DNA of 64,000 bases from the NCBI GenBank assembly GCA_947504115.1, contig CANNGH010000001.1, forward strand, positions 248,001 to 312,000, read 5' to 3'. Origin of the DNA: an uncultured Sedimentitalea sp. (GTDB lineage: Bacteria; Pseudomonadota; Alphaproteobacteria; Rhodobacterales; Rhodobacteraceae). Positions 36,012 through 45,446 of this stretch are shown here, in pieces. How positions within the stretch are numbered: position 1 is the stretch's first letter; the number at the start of each line of letters is the position of its first letter. The notes below the pieces were generated by a model that did no database searches, was not told where the DNA came from, and saw only the letters and a program-made list of their open reading frames with translations. Position numbers and translations under genes: made by a program.

Positions 36012-37184
36012 TCATTGCAGATCGGCAAAGGCCGCGCGCAGTCGCTCGGCGGCCTGCTCGACCCGCGCGCGCTGCGTGCCGATGTTGAAACGCAGGAACG
36101 TCTCGCCGCCGGTGCCGAAAGTGTCGCCGTGATTGGCGGCGATACCGGCATCGCGTTCAACCCGGGCGATGAAATCCGCAGGCTCCATCCCGGTGCCCGC
36201 GAAATCGACCCATGACAGGAACGTCGCCTCCAACGGCATCGACGCAAGGCCCGGAATATCGGCGATTGCCGCGTCGAATACTTTCCGGTTGCCATCGAGG
36301 TAAAGCATCAGCGCATCGACCCATTCCGCGCCTTCCGGCGAATAGGCCGCCGTTGCCGCGATCTGGCCCAGCGAATTGGGCGCGAGGCTGAGCGCCTGCA
36401 TCCGCGCCGCAAACCGCGCGCGCAGGTCTGGGTCCGGGATGATGACGTTGCCAGTGTGCAGTCCGGCGACGTTGAAGGTCTTGGACGGGGCGCTGAGCAT
36501 CAGCAGGCGGTCGTGGATCGACGGATCCACGTTCGCCATCGGGATGTGGCGCTGCCCCGGAAAGGTCAGATCATGGTGAATTTCATCCGACAGCAAAATC
36601 AGATCGTGACGGCGCGCAAAATCGGCCAGACCTTGCAATTCCTCGCGCGCCCAGACCCGGCCACCGGGATTGTGCGGTGAACACAGGATCACCATGCGTT
36701 CCGCTCCGGTCATCTGGGCATCATAGGCGGCGAAATCCATCTCGTAACGCCCGTCATTGTCGATCAGCGGACATTCCACCACGCGACGACCGGCGCCTTT
36801 GATGACGCGCGCGAAGGCGTGATAGACCGGTGTGAACAAGACGATGCCGTCGCCGGGATCGGTAAATGTGTCCAGACACATGGCGACACCATTGACCAAC
36901 CCCGTCGTGGTGAAGATCGACGCGGGATCGACCTGCCAGCCGTGGCGTTGATCCATCCACCAGCAGATCGCCTCGCGGTAAGGAGTTTCGAGGTCGCAAT
37001 AGCCGAAAATGCCCAGATCGATTTGGGCCTGCAACGCGTCGCGCACCGCCTCGGGCGCGCGAAAATCCATGTCGGCAACCCACATCGCCAGCCCGTCCTC
37101 GGGCGACACGCCGTAAATCGCCTCCATCTTGTCCCATTTGGTGCAGTGGCTGTCGCGCCGGTCGATGAGCGTGTCGAAATCCAT
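36012..37184 (-). CDS. patB: PatB/MalY-type C-S lyase (cystathionine beta-lyase), PLP-dependent
   Basis: A 390-residue fold-type I aminotransferase-like enzyme. The start MDFDTLIDRRDSHCTKWDKM and MWVADMDFRAPEAV are hallmarks of the MalY/PatB group, which cleaves C-S bonds of cystathionine or cysteine conjugates to pyruvate, ammonia and a thiol. The PLP lysine lies in SAPSKTFNVAGL, the pyridine-binding Asp/Tyr region in LLSDEIHHDL, and the carboxylate-binding Arg near FLRFNIGTQ. It is divergent from the def genes. Confidence 0.87.
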   Translation of the reverse strand: MDFDTLIDRRDSHCTKWDKMEAIYGVSPEDGLAMWVADMDFRAPEAVRDALQAQIDLGIFGYCDLETPYREAICWWMDQRHGWQVDPASIFTTTGLVNGVAMCLDTFTDPGDGIVLFTPVYHAFARVIKGAGRRVVECPLIDNDGRYEMDFAAYDAQMTGAERMVILCSPHNPGGRVWAREELQGLADFARRHDLILLSDEIHHDLTFPGQRHIPMANVDPSIHDRLLMLSAPSKTFNVAGLHTGNVIIPDPDLRARFAARMQALSLAPNSLGQIAATAAYSPEGAEWVDALMLYLDGNRKVFDAAIADIPGLASMPLEATFLSWVDFAGTGMEPADFIARVERDAGIAANHGDTFGTGGETFLRFNIGTQRARVEQAAERLRAAFADLQ

Positions 37185-37277
37185 GGAACTCTCCTTTGGT
37201 CGTCGCGCAGGCTATCGGAATGCCGGAGCGGCGCAAGAGGCGTTGCAGCGCGCGCTGCGATCTCCTAAATCAAGGGC

Positions 37278-37796
37278 ATGAAACGCCCGATCCTGATCCA
37301 TCCCGACCCACGGCTGAAAAAGGTCTGCGCTCCGGTGCCGGATCTTGACGACGATTTGCGCGCTCTGGCCGACGACATGCTGGAAACCATGTATGACGCG
37401 CCGGGCATCGGTCTCGCGGCACCGCAGGTCGGTGTTCTGGCGCGGTTGCTGGTGATGGATTGCGTCAAGGAGGAGGGTGCGGCACCGCGCCCGACCATCA
37501 TGTTCAACCCCGAGATCACCGCCGTCTCGGACGAGGTGAACACCTACGAGGAAGGCTGCCTGTCGATCCCCGAGCAATACGCCGACATCACCCGCCCCGC
37601 CGAGGTCGAGGTGTCTTGGATCGACCGTGACGGCAAGTTGCAAACGTCCGGCTTCGACGGGTTGTGGGCGACATGTGTGCAGCACGAGATCGACCATCTG
37701 AACGGCAAGCTGTTCATCGATTACCTGACGCCGATAAAGCGCCAGATGATCACCCGGCGGATGCAGAAGCTGAAACGCGAAAAGGCACGCGCCTGA
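37278..37796 (+). CDS. def: Peptide deformylase
   Basis: Removes the formyl group from the N-terminal methionine of new proteins. The 172 residues carry all three motifs intact: GIGLAAPQVG (45-52), EGCLSIP with metal ligand Cys94, and QHEIDHLNG with His136, catalytic Glu137 and His140. It is the first of three genes, def, def-like and fmt, packed with gaps of 1 and 2 bp: the formyl cycle of translation initiation in one operon. Confidence 0.95.
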   Translation: MKRPILIHPDPRLKKVCAPVPDLDDDLRALADDMLETMYDAPGIGLAAPQVGVLARLLVMDCVKEEGAAPRPTIMFNPEITAVSDEVNTYEEGCLSIPEQYADITRPAEVEVSWIDRDGKLQTSGFDGLWATCVQHEIDHLNGKLFIDYLTPIKRQMITRRMQKLKREKARA

Positions 37797-37797
37797 C

Positions 37798-38292
37798 ATG
37801 GCCGTCCGGCCGATCCTGCGCTGGCCCGACCGACGCTTGCGCACGACCGCCGCCGATGTGGCCGCGGTGAATGACGAGGTGCGCGCCATCTGGGACGACA
37901 TGATCGACACGATGGAGGCGATGCCCGGCGTCGGGCTGGCGGCGCCGCAGATCGGCATTGCCCTGCGGTTGGCGGTGGTCGCGACGCCCCCGGCGCGCGG
38001 CGGCGCGGTGCGGCTGGCCGATCCCGAAATCCTGCACGCCTCGGTCAAACTTCGCGAACATGACGAGGCCAGCCCCTGTCTGCCCGGTGTCTCGGCACTG
38101 ATCGAACGCCCTCGTGCGGTCACCGTGCGCTATCTGGACGAGAGCGGCGCGGTCACGGAGCGGGATTTCGTCGGGATCGAGGCGACCAGCGTGCAGCACC
38201 AGATCGACCATCTGGCCGGGCGGATGTATTTCGACCGCCTGTCCAAGGTGAAGCGCGACATGCTGCTGCGCCGCGCGCGCAAGGTGGACTGA
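37798..38292 (+). CDS. Peptide deformylase-like protein with catalytic Glu replaced by Gln
   Basis: A 164-residue paralogue of the deformylase encoded 1 bp upstream. Motif 1 is intact ([10 protein letters not shown]). Motif 2 is altered to SPCLPG but keeps the metal Cys94. Motif 3 reads QHQIDH, so both metal histidines (134, 138) remain but the catalytic Glu is Gln135 (codon CAG). A metal site without the general acid/base should be weak or inactive as a deformylase. It may regulate, bind or act on another substrate. It lies 2 bp before fmt, in the same operon. Confidence 0.88.
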   Translation: MAVRPILRWPDRRLRTTAADVAAVNDEVRAIWDDMIDTMEAMPGVGLAAPQIGIALRLAVVATPPARGGAVRLADPEILHASVKLREHDEASPCLPGVSALIERPRAVTVRYLDESGAVTERDFVGIEATSVQHQIDHLAGRMYFDRLSKVKRDMLLRRARKVD

Positions 38293-38294
38293 CC

Positions 38295-39206
38295 ATGCGC
38301 GTGGTCTTCATGGGAACGCCGGATTTCTCGGTGCCGGTCTTGCAGGCGCTGGTCGATGCCGGCCACGAGATCGCCGCCGTCTACTGCCAGCCGCCGCGCC
38401 CGGCGGGACGCGGGAAAAAGGATCGGCCCAGCCCGGTGCAGAAGCGGGCGGAGGAGCTGGGCCTGAAGGTACGCCATCCGGTGTCGCTGAACACGCCCGA
38501 GGCGCAGGAGGACTTCGCCGCGCTGAACGCCGATGTCGCGGTCGTCGTCGCCTATGGCCTGATCCTGCCGCAGGCGGTTCTGGACGCGCCGGTGCTGGGC
38601 TGCCTGAACATCCATGCCAGCCTGCTGCCGCGCTGGCGCGGGGCCGCACCGATCCATCGCGCCATCATGGCGGGCGACCATGAAACCGGCATCTGCATCA
38701 TGCAGATGGACGCCGGGCTGGATACCGGGCCGGTGTTGCTGCGCGAACCGGTGCCGATCACGCCGGAGGACACCACCGGTCAGTTGCACGACCGCCTGTC
38801 GCAAATCGGCGCGGCGCTGATCGTGCAGGCGCTGGGGCGGCTCGACACGCTGACGCCGGTTCCGCAACCCGAGGACGGCGTGACCTATGCCGCCAAGATC
38901 GACAAGGCCGAGGCCCGCGTTGACTGGAACTGTCCTGCCGAAGTCGTGGACCGTCATATTCGCGGCCTGTCCCCCTTTCCCGGCGCCTGGACCGAGATCG
39001 GCGGCAGTCGCGTCAAGCTGCTGGACTCGCGGATTGCACAGGGGCAGGGCGCGCCGGGTCAGGTTTTGGATGCGCGGGATGGGCTGATCATGGCCTGCGG
39101 CAGAGGGGCGGTATCCGTAACGCGCTTGCAACGGGCCGGGCGTGGCGCGCAGGATGCCGCCAGTTTTCTGCGTGGCAACCCGGTTGAGCCGGGAACGCAG
39201 CTTTGA
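38295..39206 (+). CDS. fmt: Methionyl-tRNA formyltransferase
   Basis: Transfers a formyl group from 10-formyl-THF to initiator Met-tRNA. The 303 residues show the N-terminal [14 protein letters not shown], the SLLP motif in [16 protein letters not shown] with the catalytic Asn and His, and D in [11 protein letters not shown]-terminal OB-like domain follows. It is the third gene of the def operon, starting 2 bp after the def-like gene. Confidence 0.96.
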   Translation: MRVVFMGTPDFSVPVLQALVDAGHEIAAVYCQPPRPAGRGKKDRPSPVQKRAEELGLKVRHPVSLNTPEAQEDFAALNADVAVVVAYGLILPQAVLDAPVLGCLNIHASLLPRWRGAAPIHRAIMAGDHETGICIMQMDAGLDTGPVLLREPVPITPEDTTGQLHDRLSQIGAALIVQALGRLDTLTPVPQPEDGVTYAAKIDKAEARVDWNCPAEVVDRHIRGLSPFPGAWTEIGGSRVKLLDSRIAQGQGAPGQVLDARDGLIMACGRGAVSVTRLQRAGRGAQDAASFLRGNPVEPGTQL

Positions 39207-39227
39207 CCTGTCCTTGATCGGCAGTCC

Positions 39228-41003
39228 TCAACCGCTGGTCTGAGCCTGCATGTCGTCCGGGTCGATCCCGGCCACCACCACCGGTTTCTTCATCGCATCG
39301 CGGCGAAACGGCTCGCCCAGTTCCTGGTTGATCATCGCTTCGATCAGCGTTGTCCGCCCTGCCTTCTGATCCTGTAGAGCGCGGTCGAGCGCAGCCGTCA
39401 GTTCTTCCATCGTGCGGGCCTGCACGCCCAGCAATCCACAGGCAGTGGCGATGCCGGCATAGGTGACGCCCTCGTCCAGTTCGGTGCCGACGAAGTTGTC
39501 GTCGAACCACAGGGTCGAGTTGCGCTTTTCCGCGCCCCATTGATAATTGCGGAACACGATCATCGTGATGGCAGGCCACTCGTCGCGCCCGATGGCGGTC
39601 AGTTCGTTAACCGAAATGCCGAATGCCCCGTCGCCCGCGAAACCGACCACCGGCACGTCGGGGCAGCCGATCTTGGCCCCGATGATCGCGGGCAGGCCAT
39701 AGCCGCAGGGGCCGAACAGACCGGGCGCCAGATATTTACGTCCCGCCTCGAACGAGGGATAGGCATTGCCGATGGCGCAGTTGTTGCCGATATCGGATGA
39801 AATGATCGCCTCGCGCGGCAGCGCCGCCTGAATCGCGCGCCAGGCCATGCGCGGGCTCATCCAGTCGGGTTTGGCCTTGCGGGCGCGTGCGTTCCATGTG
39901 GTGCCGGGATCGTCGTCCTCGTGATCCAGGCTGGACAACTGCTGCGCCCAACGTGATTTCGCCTGCGCGATGCGCGCCTTGCGATCCTCGCGCCCGGCAT
40001 CGCCGGCGCTGTCATCCAGTTGCGCCAGCAGGTGTTGCGCCACCTTCCCTGCGTCGCCGACAATGCCGACCGTGACAGTCTTGGTCAGGCCGATCCGGTC
40101 GGGGTTGATATCGACCTGAATGATTTTCGCGCCCGACGGCCAATAGTCGATGCCATAGCCGGGCAGGGTGGAAAACGGGTTCAGCCGCGTGCCGAGGCAC
40201 AGCACCACATCGGCGTCGGCGATCAGTTCCATCGCCGCTTTTGAGCCGTTGTAACCCAGCGGCCCGGCGAACAGCGGATGCGAGCCGGGAAAGGCGTCGT
40301 TGTGCTGATAGCCGACACAAACCGGCGCATCCAGCCGCTCGGCCAAGGCGATGCTGGCCGGGATCGCGTTACCCAGAACCACGCCCGCGCCGTTCAGGAT
40401 CACAGGGTTTTGCGCGCCGCTCAGCAACGCCGCGGCTTCGGCAATCGCCGCCGCGCCACCCGATGGCCGTTCGAACTCGAGGATCTCGGGCAGGTCGATA
40501 TCGATCACCTGGGTCCAGAAATCACGCGGCACGTTGATCTGCGCCGGGGCGCTGGCGCGGCGCGCCTGAAGGATCACGCGGTTCAGCGTTTCGGCGATGC
40601 GCGCGGGGTCACGGACCTCTTCCTGATAGGCCACCATGTCGCGGAACAGGGCCATCTGTTCGACCTCCTGAAATCCGCCCTGACCGATGGTCTTGTTGGC
40701 CGCCTGTGGCGTGACCAGCAACAGCGGCGTGTGGTTCCAATAGGCTGTTTTCACGGCGGTGACGAAATTGGTGATGCCGGGGCCGTTCTGGGCGATCATC
40801 ATCGAGACCTTGCCGGTGGCGCGGGTATATCCGTCGGCCATCATGCCCGCGCTGCCCTCGTGCGCGCAGTCCCAGAAGGTGATCCCGGCCTTTGGGAACA
40901 GATCGGAAACCGGCATCATGGCCGACCCGATGATGCCGAATGCCTGCGCGATTCCGTGGCGCTGGAGGGTTTTGACAAACGCCTCTTCGGTGGTCATTTT
41001 CAT
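39228..41003 (-). CDS. xsc: Sulfoacetaldehyde acetyltransferase
   Basis: ThDP-dependent enzyme of 591 residues that converts sulfoacetaldehyde and phosphate to acetyl phosphate and sulfite, the key step in taurine and other C2-sulfonate breakdown. The three ThDP-enzyme domains are present, with the catalytic Glu region in AHEGSAGMMADGY and the ThDP/Mg site GFAGDGAFGISVNEL followed by N-YQWGAEKRN. The N-terminus (TTEEAFVKTLQRHGI) is Xsc-like. I chose the ATG at 41003, after GGAG. No pta or tau gene is adjacent; the TetR gene lies 94 bp upstream on the same strand. Confidence 0.9.
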   Translation of the reverse strand: MKMTTEEAFVKTLQRHGIAQAFGIIGSAMMPVSDLFPKAGITFWDCAHEGSAGMMADGYTRATGKVSMMIAQNGPGITNFVTAVKTAYWNHTPLLLVTPQAANKTIGQGGFQEVEQMALFRDMVAYQEEVRDPARIAETLNRVILQARRASAPAQINVPRDFWTQVIDIDLPEILEFERPSGGAAAIAEAAALLSGAQNPVILNGAGVVLGNAIPASIALAERLDAPVCVGYQHNDAFPGSHPLFAGPLGYNGSKAAMELIADADVVLCLGTRLNPFSTLPGYGIDYWPSGAKIIQVDINPDRIGLTKTVTVGIVGDAGKVAQHLLAQLDDSAGDAGREDRKARIAQAKSRWAQQLSSLDHEDDDPGTTWNARARKAKPDWMSPRMAWRAIQAALPREAIISSDIGNNCAIGNAYPSFEAGRKYLAPGLFGPCGYGLPAIIGAKIGCPDVPVVGFAGDGAFGISVNELTAIGRDEWPAITMIVFRNYQWGAEKRNSTLWFDDNFVGTELDEGVTYAGIATACGLLGVQARTMEELTAALDRALQDQKAGRTTLIEAMINQELGEPFRRDAMKKPVVVAGIDPDDMQAQTSG

Positions 41004-41097
41004 CGTCACACTCTCCTGTTGCTGCCGGGATGGTATCACATGATGTCGCGTTGACCTGATCGCGCAATCGCCAAAACGCTCCGGGCCGGAAGAGTCG

Positions 41098-41715
41098 CTA
41101 TCGGCCATGGCGGGCGTTGAACCGCGCGATCTCCTCTGCGGTTGGCCGCTTGGCGGTGAACACCTCGATATAGGCGGGCATCCGGTCCAGCCGCGCCTGC
41201 CGGTCTTCGCTTACCTGCATCGAGATATATCCGATCTGGGTATAGATCACCGTCATCGCCCGCACCTGCGCCTGCGCGGTCTCATAGCCGAAGCGCGCGA
41301 ACATCGCGGCGATGGCGGCGATGCGGTTGTCGTCCGCACACCGCACACGCGCCTGAAGCGCGCTATCGTTGCGCGCCCAGTTGCGGATCGCCAGATCCAG
41401 CTTCGCGTCGAACAGCCGGTCGTCTACCCAGCAATCGAACAGGTTGAACATCGCTTCGGTGATGGTGTCGGCCTCGGCCTGCGTGCGCGCGATGAGATTG
41501 CCGGTATTGCGGTTTTCCCAGCGCGCGATCATCGCTTCTAGCAGGGCGTCGCGGTCCTTGAAGTGCCAGTAGAACCCGGTGCGCGTGAGGCCCAGCCGCT
41601 TGGCCAGCTTCATGATCTTGACCGATTCGACGCCGCTTTCGGTCAACATGTCATAGGCGCCGTCAAGCCATGCCTCCTGAGTGACGTTCGGTCTCGGCGA
41701 GGATGTCGTAACCAT
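41098..41715 (-). CDS. TetR-family transcriptional regulator
   Basis: A 205-residue regulator. Its N-terminal helix-turn-helix (VTQEAWLDGAYDMLTESGVES, then LAKRLGLTRTGFYWHFKDRDALLEAMI) is typical TetR, and the C-terminal ligand domain is family-specific. It is divergent from the MttB gene with an 80-bp gap holding a perfect palindrome, and precedes xsc on its own strand. It may therefore control the methylamine-type genes, xsc, or both. The ATG at 41715 is the first reasonable start; the frame is open further upstream across the mttB promoter. Confidence 0.87.
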   Translation of the reverse strand: MVTTSSPRPNVTQEAWLDGAYDMLTESGVESVKIMKLAKRLGLTRTGFYWHFKDRDALLEAMIARWENRNTGNLIARTQAEADTITEAMFNLFDCWVDDRLFDAKLDLAIRNWARNDSALQARVRCADDNRIAAIAAMFARFGYETAQAQVRAMTVIYTQIGYISMQVSEDRQARLDRMPAYIEVFTAKRPTAEEIARFNARHGR

Positions 41716-41732
41716 CGGCTGAAAGGTCTTTC

Positions 41733-41748
41733 TTGACAGATGTGTCAA
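41733..41748. promoter_or_regulatory. Palindrome in the tetR-mttB gap (likely TetR operator)
   Basis: TTGACA-GATG-TGTCAA, a perfect 6-4-6 dyad midway between the divergent starts. TTGACA also reads as a -35 box in both directions, so binding here would shut off both promoters, including autorepression. Confidence 0.65.
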
Positions 41749-41794
41749 TCGCGGGAACGGTAATCTGGTTGTAAAGCCTGGCGGGGGAGAGTCC

Positions 41795-43357
41795 ATGACC
41801 GCTGATACGACGACGGGCCGCACACGGCGCAGGGGCGGCGGAACCAAGCGTTCGGCCGCATCCGGTGACAATCCGCATCTGGTGGTGCCGTTCATAAGGC
41901 GCGGCATCCCCACCTACGACATTCTAGAGGAACCCGCGCTCGACAGGATCGAGGCCACGTCCGAGCGAATCCTTGCCGAGATCGGCATGGAATTCCGCGA
42001 AGACCCGGAAACCGTCGATCTGTTCCGTGCGGCGGGCGGCAAGGTCACGGAACGGGGGCCGGATGTCTGGAACATCCGGTTCGAGCCGGGGCTGATCCGC
42101 GACATCCTGAAAACCGCGCCCGCGCAATTCACCCAGCACGCGCGCAACCCGGCCAACAATGTCGAGATCGGCGGCGATGCGGTGGTGTTCGCGCCCGCCT
42201 ATGGCTCGCCCTTCGTGATGGATCTGGACCAGGGCCGCCGCTACGGCACGATCGAGGATTTCCGCAACTTCATCAAGCTGGCGCAATCCAGCCCGTGGCT
42301 GCATCATTCGGGCGGCACGATCTGCGAACCGACGGACATCGCGGTGAACAAGCGGCACCTTGATATGGTCTACAGCCATATCCGCTATTCCGATCGCGGA
42401 TTTCTTGGGTCGATCACCGCGCCGGAACGCGCCGAGGACAGTATCGAGATGTGCCGCATCCTGTTCGGCGCGGATTTCGTAGACCGAAACTGCGTCATCA
42501 TGGGCAATTTCAACACGACCTCGCCGCTGGTGCTGGACGGAATCACGACGCGGGGCATCCGCGCCTATGCCGCTGCCGGGCAGGGGTCGATCCACCTGCC
42601 GTTCCTGCTGGGCGGGGCGGTGTCACCGCTGACCATGGCGGGCGCGGTGGCGCAATGCTTGGCCGAATCGATGACCTCCTGCGCGTTGACGCAACTGGTG
42701 CGCCCCGGCGCGCCGGCGGTGCTGGGCAGTTTCCTCAGCACCATGTCGCTGCGCTCGGGCTCGCCCACCTTCGGGACGGCGGAACCGGCGCTGGGCTCGC
42801 TGGCGATGGGGCAGTTGGCACGGCGTCTGAACCTGCCGCTGCGCAGCGCGGGCAATTTCAGCACCTCGAAACTGCCCGACGCGCAGGCCATGCAGCAGGC
42901 GATGATGTCGATGCTGTCGGCGGTGCAGTGCGGGGCCAATTACGTCCTGCATTCCGCCGGGTTTCTGGATGGGCTTCTGTCGATGTCCTATGAAAAGTTC
43001 ATGCTGGATACCGATGCCTGCGGCGCGCTGCACGTCTATCTGAACGGGCTGGATGTGAGCGAGGATGCGCTGGGTTTTGAGGCTCTGGCCGAACTGGGGC
43101 CGGGCCAGCACCTGTTCGCGACCGCCCACACGCTGCGCCATTACAAGACCGCCTATTACGACAGCGCGCTGGACGACAACCAGCCGTGGGAAACCTGGAG
43201 CGAACAGGGCGGGATCGATGCCGCCACCCGCGCCAATGCGAGGTGGAAGGCAACGCTGGAGGCTTACGAGGCGCCGCCGCTCCATCCCGGTATCGACGGA
43301 GCGTTGCAGGATTTCATGGCCGAGAAAAAGGCGTCGATGCCCGACGCGTGGTATTGA
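41795..43357 (+). CDS. MttB-superfamily methyltransferase (non-pyrrolysine)
   Basis: A 520-residue member of the trimethylamine methyltransferase family. Family stretches include ILEEIGMEFR-like ILAEIGMEFREDPE, GGDAVVFAPAYGSPFV, HHSGGTICEPTDI, MGNFNTTSPLVLD and GSIHLPFLLGG. There is no in-frame amber codon, so it is the non-pyrrolysine type, whose known members demethylate glycine betaine, proline betaine or carnitine onto a corrinoid protein. No corrinoid protein or reactivation gene is nearby. GGGGGAGAG precedes the ATG. It pairs with the flavin demethylase 9 bp downstream. Confidence 0.87.
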   Translation: MTADTTTGRTRRRGGGTKRSAASGDNPHLVVPFIRRGIPTYDILEEPALDRIEATSERILAEIGMEFREDPETVDLFRAAGGKVTERGPDVWNIRFEPGLIRDILKTAPAQFTQHARNPANNVEIGGDAVVFAPAYGSPFVMDLDQGRRYGTIEDFRNFIKLAQSSPWLHHSGGTICEPTDIAVNKRHLDMVYSHIRYSDRGFLGSITAPERAEDSIEMCRILFGADFVDRNCVIMGNFNTTSPLVLDGITTRGIRAYAAAGQGSIHLPFLLGGAVSPLTMAGAVAQCLAESMTSCALTQLVRPGAPAVLGSFLSTMSLRSGSPTFGTAEPALGSLAMGQLARRLNLPLRSAGNFSTSKLPDAQAMQQAMMSMLSAVQCGANYVLHSAGFLDGLLSMSYEKFMLDTDACGALHVYLNGLDVSEDALGFEALAELGPGQHLFATAHTLRHYKTAYYDSALDDNQPWETWSEQGGIDAATRANARWKATLEAYEAPPLHPGIDGALQDFMAEKKASMPDAWY

Positions 43358-43366
43358 GGAAACCGC

Positions 43367-45412
43367 ATGACGAAAGACCCGCTGCTTCAGCCGTTCCAAC
43401 TGAAACATCTGACGCTGAAGAACCGGATCATGACCACCGCGCACGAGCCGGCCTATCCAGAGGACGGTATGCCCAAGGAACGCTATGCCGCCTATCACGC
43501 CGAACGCGCGAAGGCAGGTGTGGCACTGGCAATGACCGCCGGTTCGGCCGCCGTCAGCCGCGACAGTCCACCGGTGTTCAACAATGTGCTGGCCTGGAAG
43601 GACGAGGTCGTGCCGTGGATCCGGAACCTTACCGATGCCTGCCACGAACATGGCTGCGCGGTGATGATCCAGTTGACCCATCTTGGGCGGCGCACCAACT
43701 GGAACAAGGGCGACTGGCTGCCGTCGGTCTCGTCCTCGCGGCATCGCGAACCGGCGCATCGGGCCTTTCCCAAGCTGGTCGAGGATTGGGACATCGACCG
43801 CATCCTGACCGATTTCGCCGATGCCGCCGAGCGGATGCAGGCGGGTGGCATGGACGGAATCGAGATTCAGGCCTATGGCCACCTGCTCGATCAGTTCTGG
43901 TCGCCGCTGAGCAATGATCTGAGCGGCCCTTACGGTGCCGACACGCTGGAAAACCGGCTGCGCTTTCCCATGGATGTGCTGGACGCGATCCGCAAGCGGG
44001 TGGGCGATGAGTTCATCGTGGGTTTCCGATATACGGCGGACGAGGCGCAGAAAGGCGGGCTGACCGCCGAGGAGGGGATCGAGATTTCCCGCCGCTTCGC
44101 TGACTCGGGCAAGGTGGATTTCCTGAACGTGATCCGGGGGCGCATCCACACCGACCCGGCGCTGACCGACGTGATCCCGGTGCAAGGCATGAAAAGCGCG
44201 CCGCATCTGGATTTCGCGGGCGCCGTGCGCAAGGCGACCGGCATGCCCACCTTCCACGCCGCGCGTATTCCCGACGTGGCGACCGCACGCCATGCAGTGG
44301 CCGACGGGCTCTTGGACATGGTCGGCATGACCCGCGCGCACATGGCCGACCCGCATATCGTGCGCAAGATCGTCGAGGGGCGCGAGGAGGATATCCGCCC
44401 TTGTGTGGGTGCCACATATTGCCTGGACCGGATCTATCAGGCGGGCGATGCGCTGTGCATCCACAACGCCGCCACCGGGCGCGAATTGTCGATGCCGCAC
44501 GAGATTGCGCCCGCTTCCGCACGCCGCAAGGTGGTGATCGTTGGCGCCGGTCCCGCCGGGCTGGAAGCGGCGCGCGTCGCCGCCGAGCGGGGCCATGACG
44601 TGACCGTGTTCGAGGCGGCGGGCGATCCCGGCGGGCAGGTGCGGCTGACCGCGCAAAGCCCGCGCCGGCGCGAGATGATCGGCATCATCGACTGGCGCAT
44701 GGCGCAATGCGCTGCCCGCGATGTGGAATTCCGTTTTGGCACATGGGCCGAGGCTGCGGATGTGACAGCGTTGAGCCCCGATGTCGTGATCATCGCGACG
44801 GGGGGTATGCCCAATACCGAACTGTTCGAGCAGAAGCACGAGCAATCCCATGTGGTCACCAGTTGGGACATCATCTCGGACGACGTGAAACCGGCGGGCC
44901 ATGTGCTGATCTATGACGAAAGCGGCGATCATCCCGGCCTTCAGGCCGCCGAGATCGCCGCCGCCGCCGGATCGCGCGTCGAGGTGATGACCCCGGATCG
45001 CACCTTCGCGCCCGAGATCATGGCGATGAACCTCGTGCCCTATATGCGCAGCCTTCAGGACAAGGATGTGACGTTCACGGTCACACGCCGCTTGCTGGAT
45101 GTGGCGCGAAACGGCAACAAGCTGACCGCGACGATCGGCACCGATTACAGCGATCTGAGCGAACAGGCGCACTACGATCAGGTGGTGGTCAATTACGGCA
45201 CGCTGCCGCTCGACGATCTGTATTTCGACCTCAAACCGCTGTCGTCAAACGGCGGCGCGGTGGATCAGGAGGCGCTGATTGCAGGCAAGCCCCAAGCCCT
45301 GACGCGCAACCCGAATGGCGCGTTTCAACTGTTCCGGATCGGCGATGCGGTCTCGGCGCGCAATACCCATGCGGCGATCTACGACGCGCTGCGGTTGGTC
45401 AAGGATATCTGA
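43367..45412 (+). CDS. NADH:flavin oxidoreductase/demethylase (TMADH/DgcA-like)
   Basis: A 681-residue two-part flavoenzyme. It has an N-terminal old-yellow-enzyme barrel with FMN (residues 1-340; HLGRRTNW, EIQAYGHLLDQFWSP), an Fe-S segment, and a C-terminal FAD/NAD-binding part (VVIVGAGPAGLEAA). It resembles dimethylglycine, N-methylproline and trimethylamine demethylases. The cluster motif is Cys346, Ala349, Cys352, Cys364: the second ligand of the trimethylamine dehydrogenase CxxCxxC-x11-C motif is replaced by Ala. Encoded 9 bp after the MttB gene, it likely takes the next demethylation step in betaine-like catabolism. Confidence 0.88.
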   Translation: MTKDPLLQPFQLKHLTLKNRIMTTAHEPAYPEDGMPKERYAAYHAERAKAGVALAMTAGSAAVSRDSPPVFNNVLAWKDEVVPWIRNLTDACHEHGCAVMIQLTHLGRRTNWNKGDWLPSVSSSRHREPAHRAFPKLVEDWDIDRILTDFADAAERMQAGGMDGIEIQAYGHLLDQFWSPLSNDLSGPYGADTLENRLRFPMDVLDAIRKRVGDEFIVGFRYTADEAQKGGLTAEEGIEISRRFADSGKVDFLNVIRGRIHTDPALTDVIPVQGMKSAPHLDFAGAVRKATGMPTFHAARIPDVATARHAVADGLLDMVGMTRAHMADPHIVRKIVEGREEDIRPCVGATYCLDRIYQAGDALCIHNAATGRELSMPHEIAPASARRKVVIVGAGPAGLEAARVAAERGHDVTVFEAAGDPGGQVRLTAQSPRRREMIGIIDWRMAQCAARDVEFRFGTWAEAADVTALSPDVVIIATGGMPNTELFEQKHEQSHVVTSWDIISDDVKPAGHVLIYDESGDHPGLQAAEIAAAAGSRVEVMTPDRTFAPEIMAMNLVPYMRSLQDKDVTFTVTRRLLDVARNGNKLTATIGTDYSDLSEQAHYDQVVVNYGTLPLDDLYFDLKPLSSNGGAVDQEALIAGKPQALTRNPNGAFQLFRIGDAVSARNTHAAIYDALRLVKDI

Positions 45413-45440
45413 TTGACTCCGGCCGCGCCGGCGGTATAAG
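45413..45440 (+). promoter_or_regulatory. Promoter of rpsD
   Basis: TTGACT at 45413-45418 and TATAAG at 45435-45440, with a 16-base spacer, a good sigma-70 match. It begins at the first base after the demethylase stop codon. Predicted transcription begins near 45447. Confidence 0.7.
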
Positions 45441-45446
45441 CGCGGC

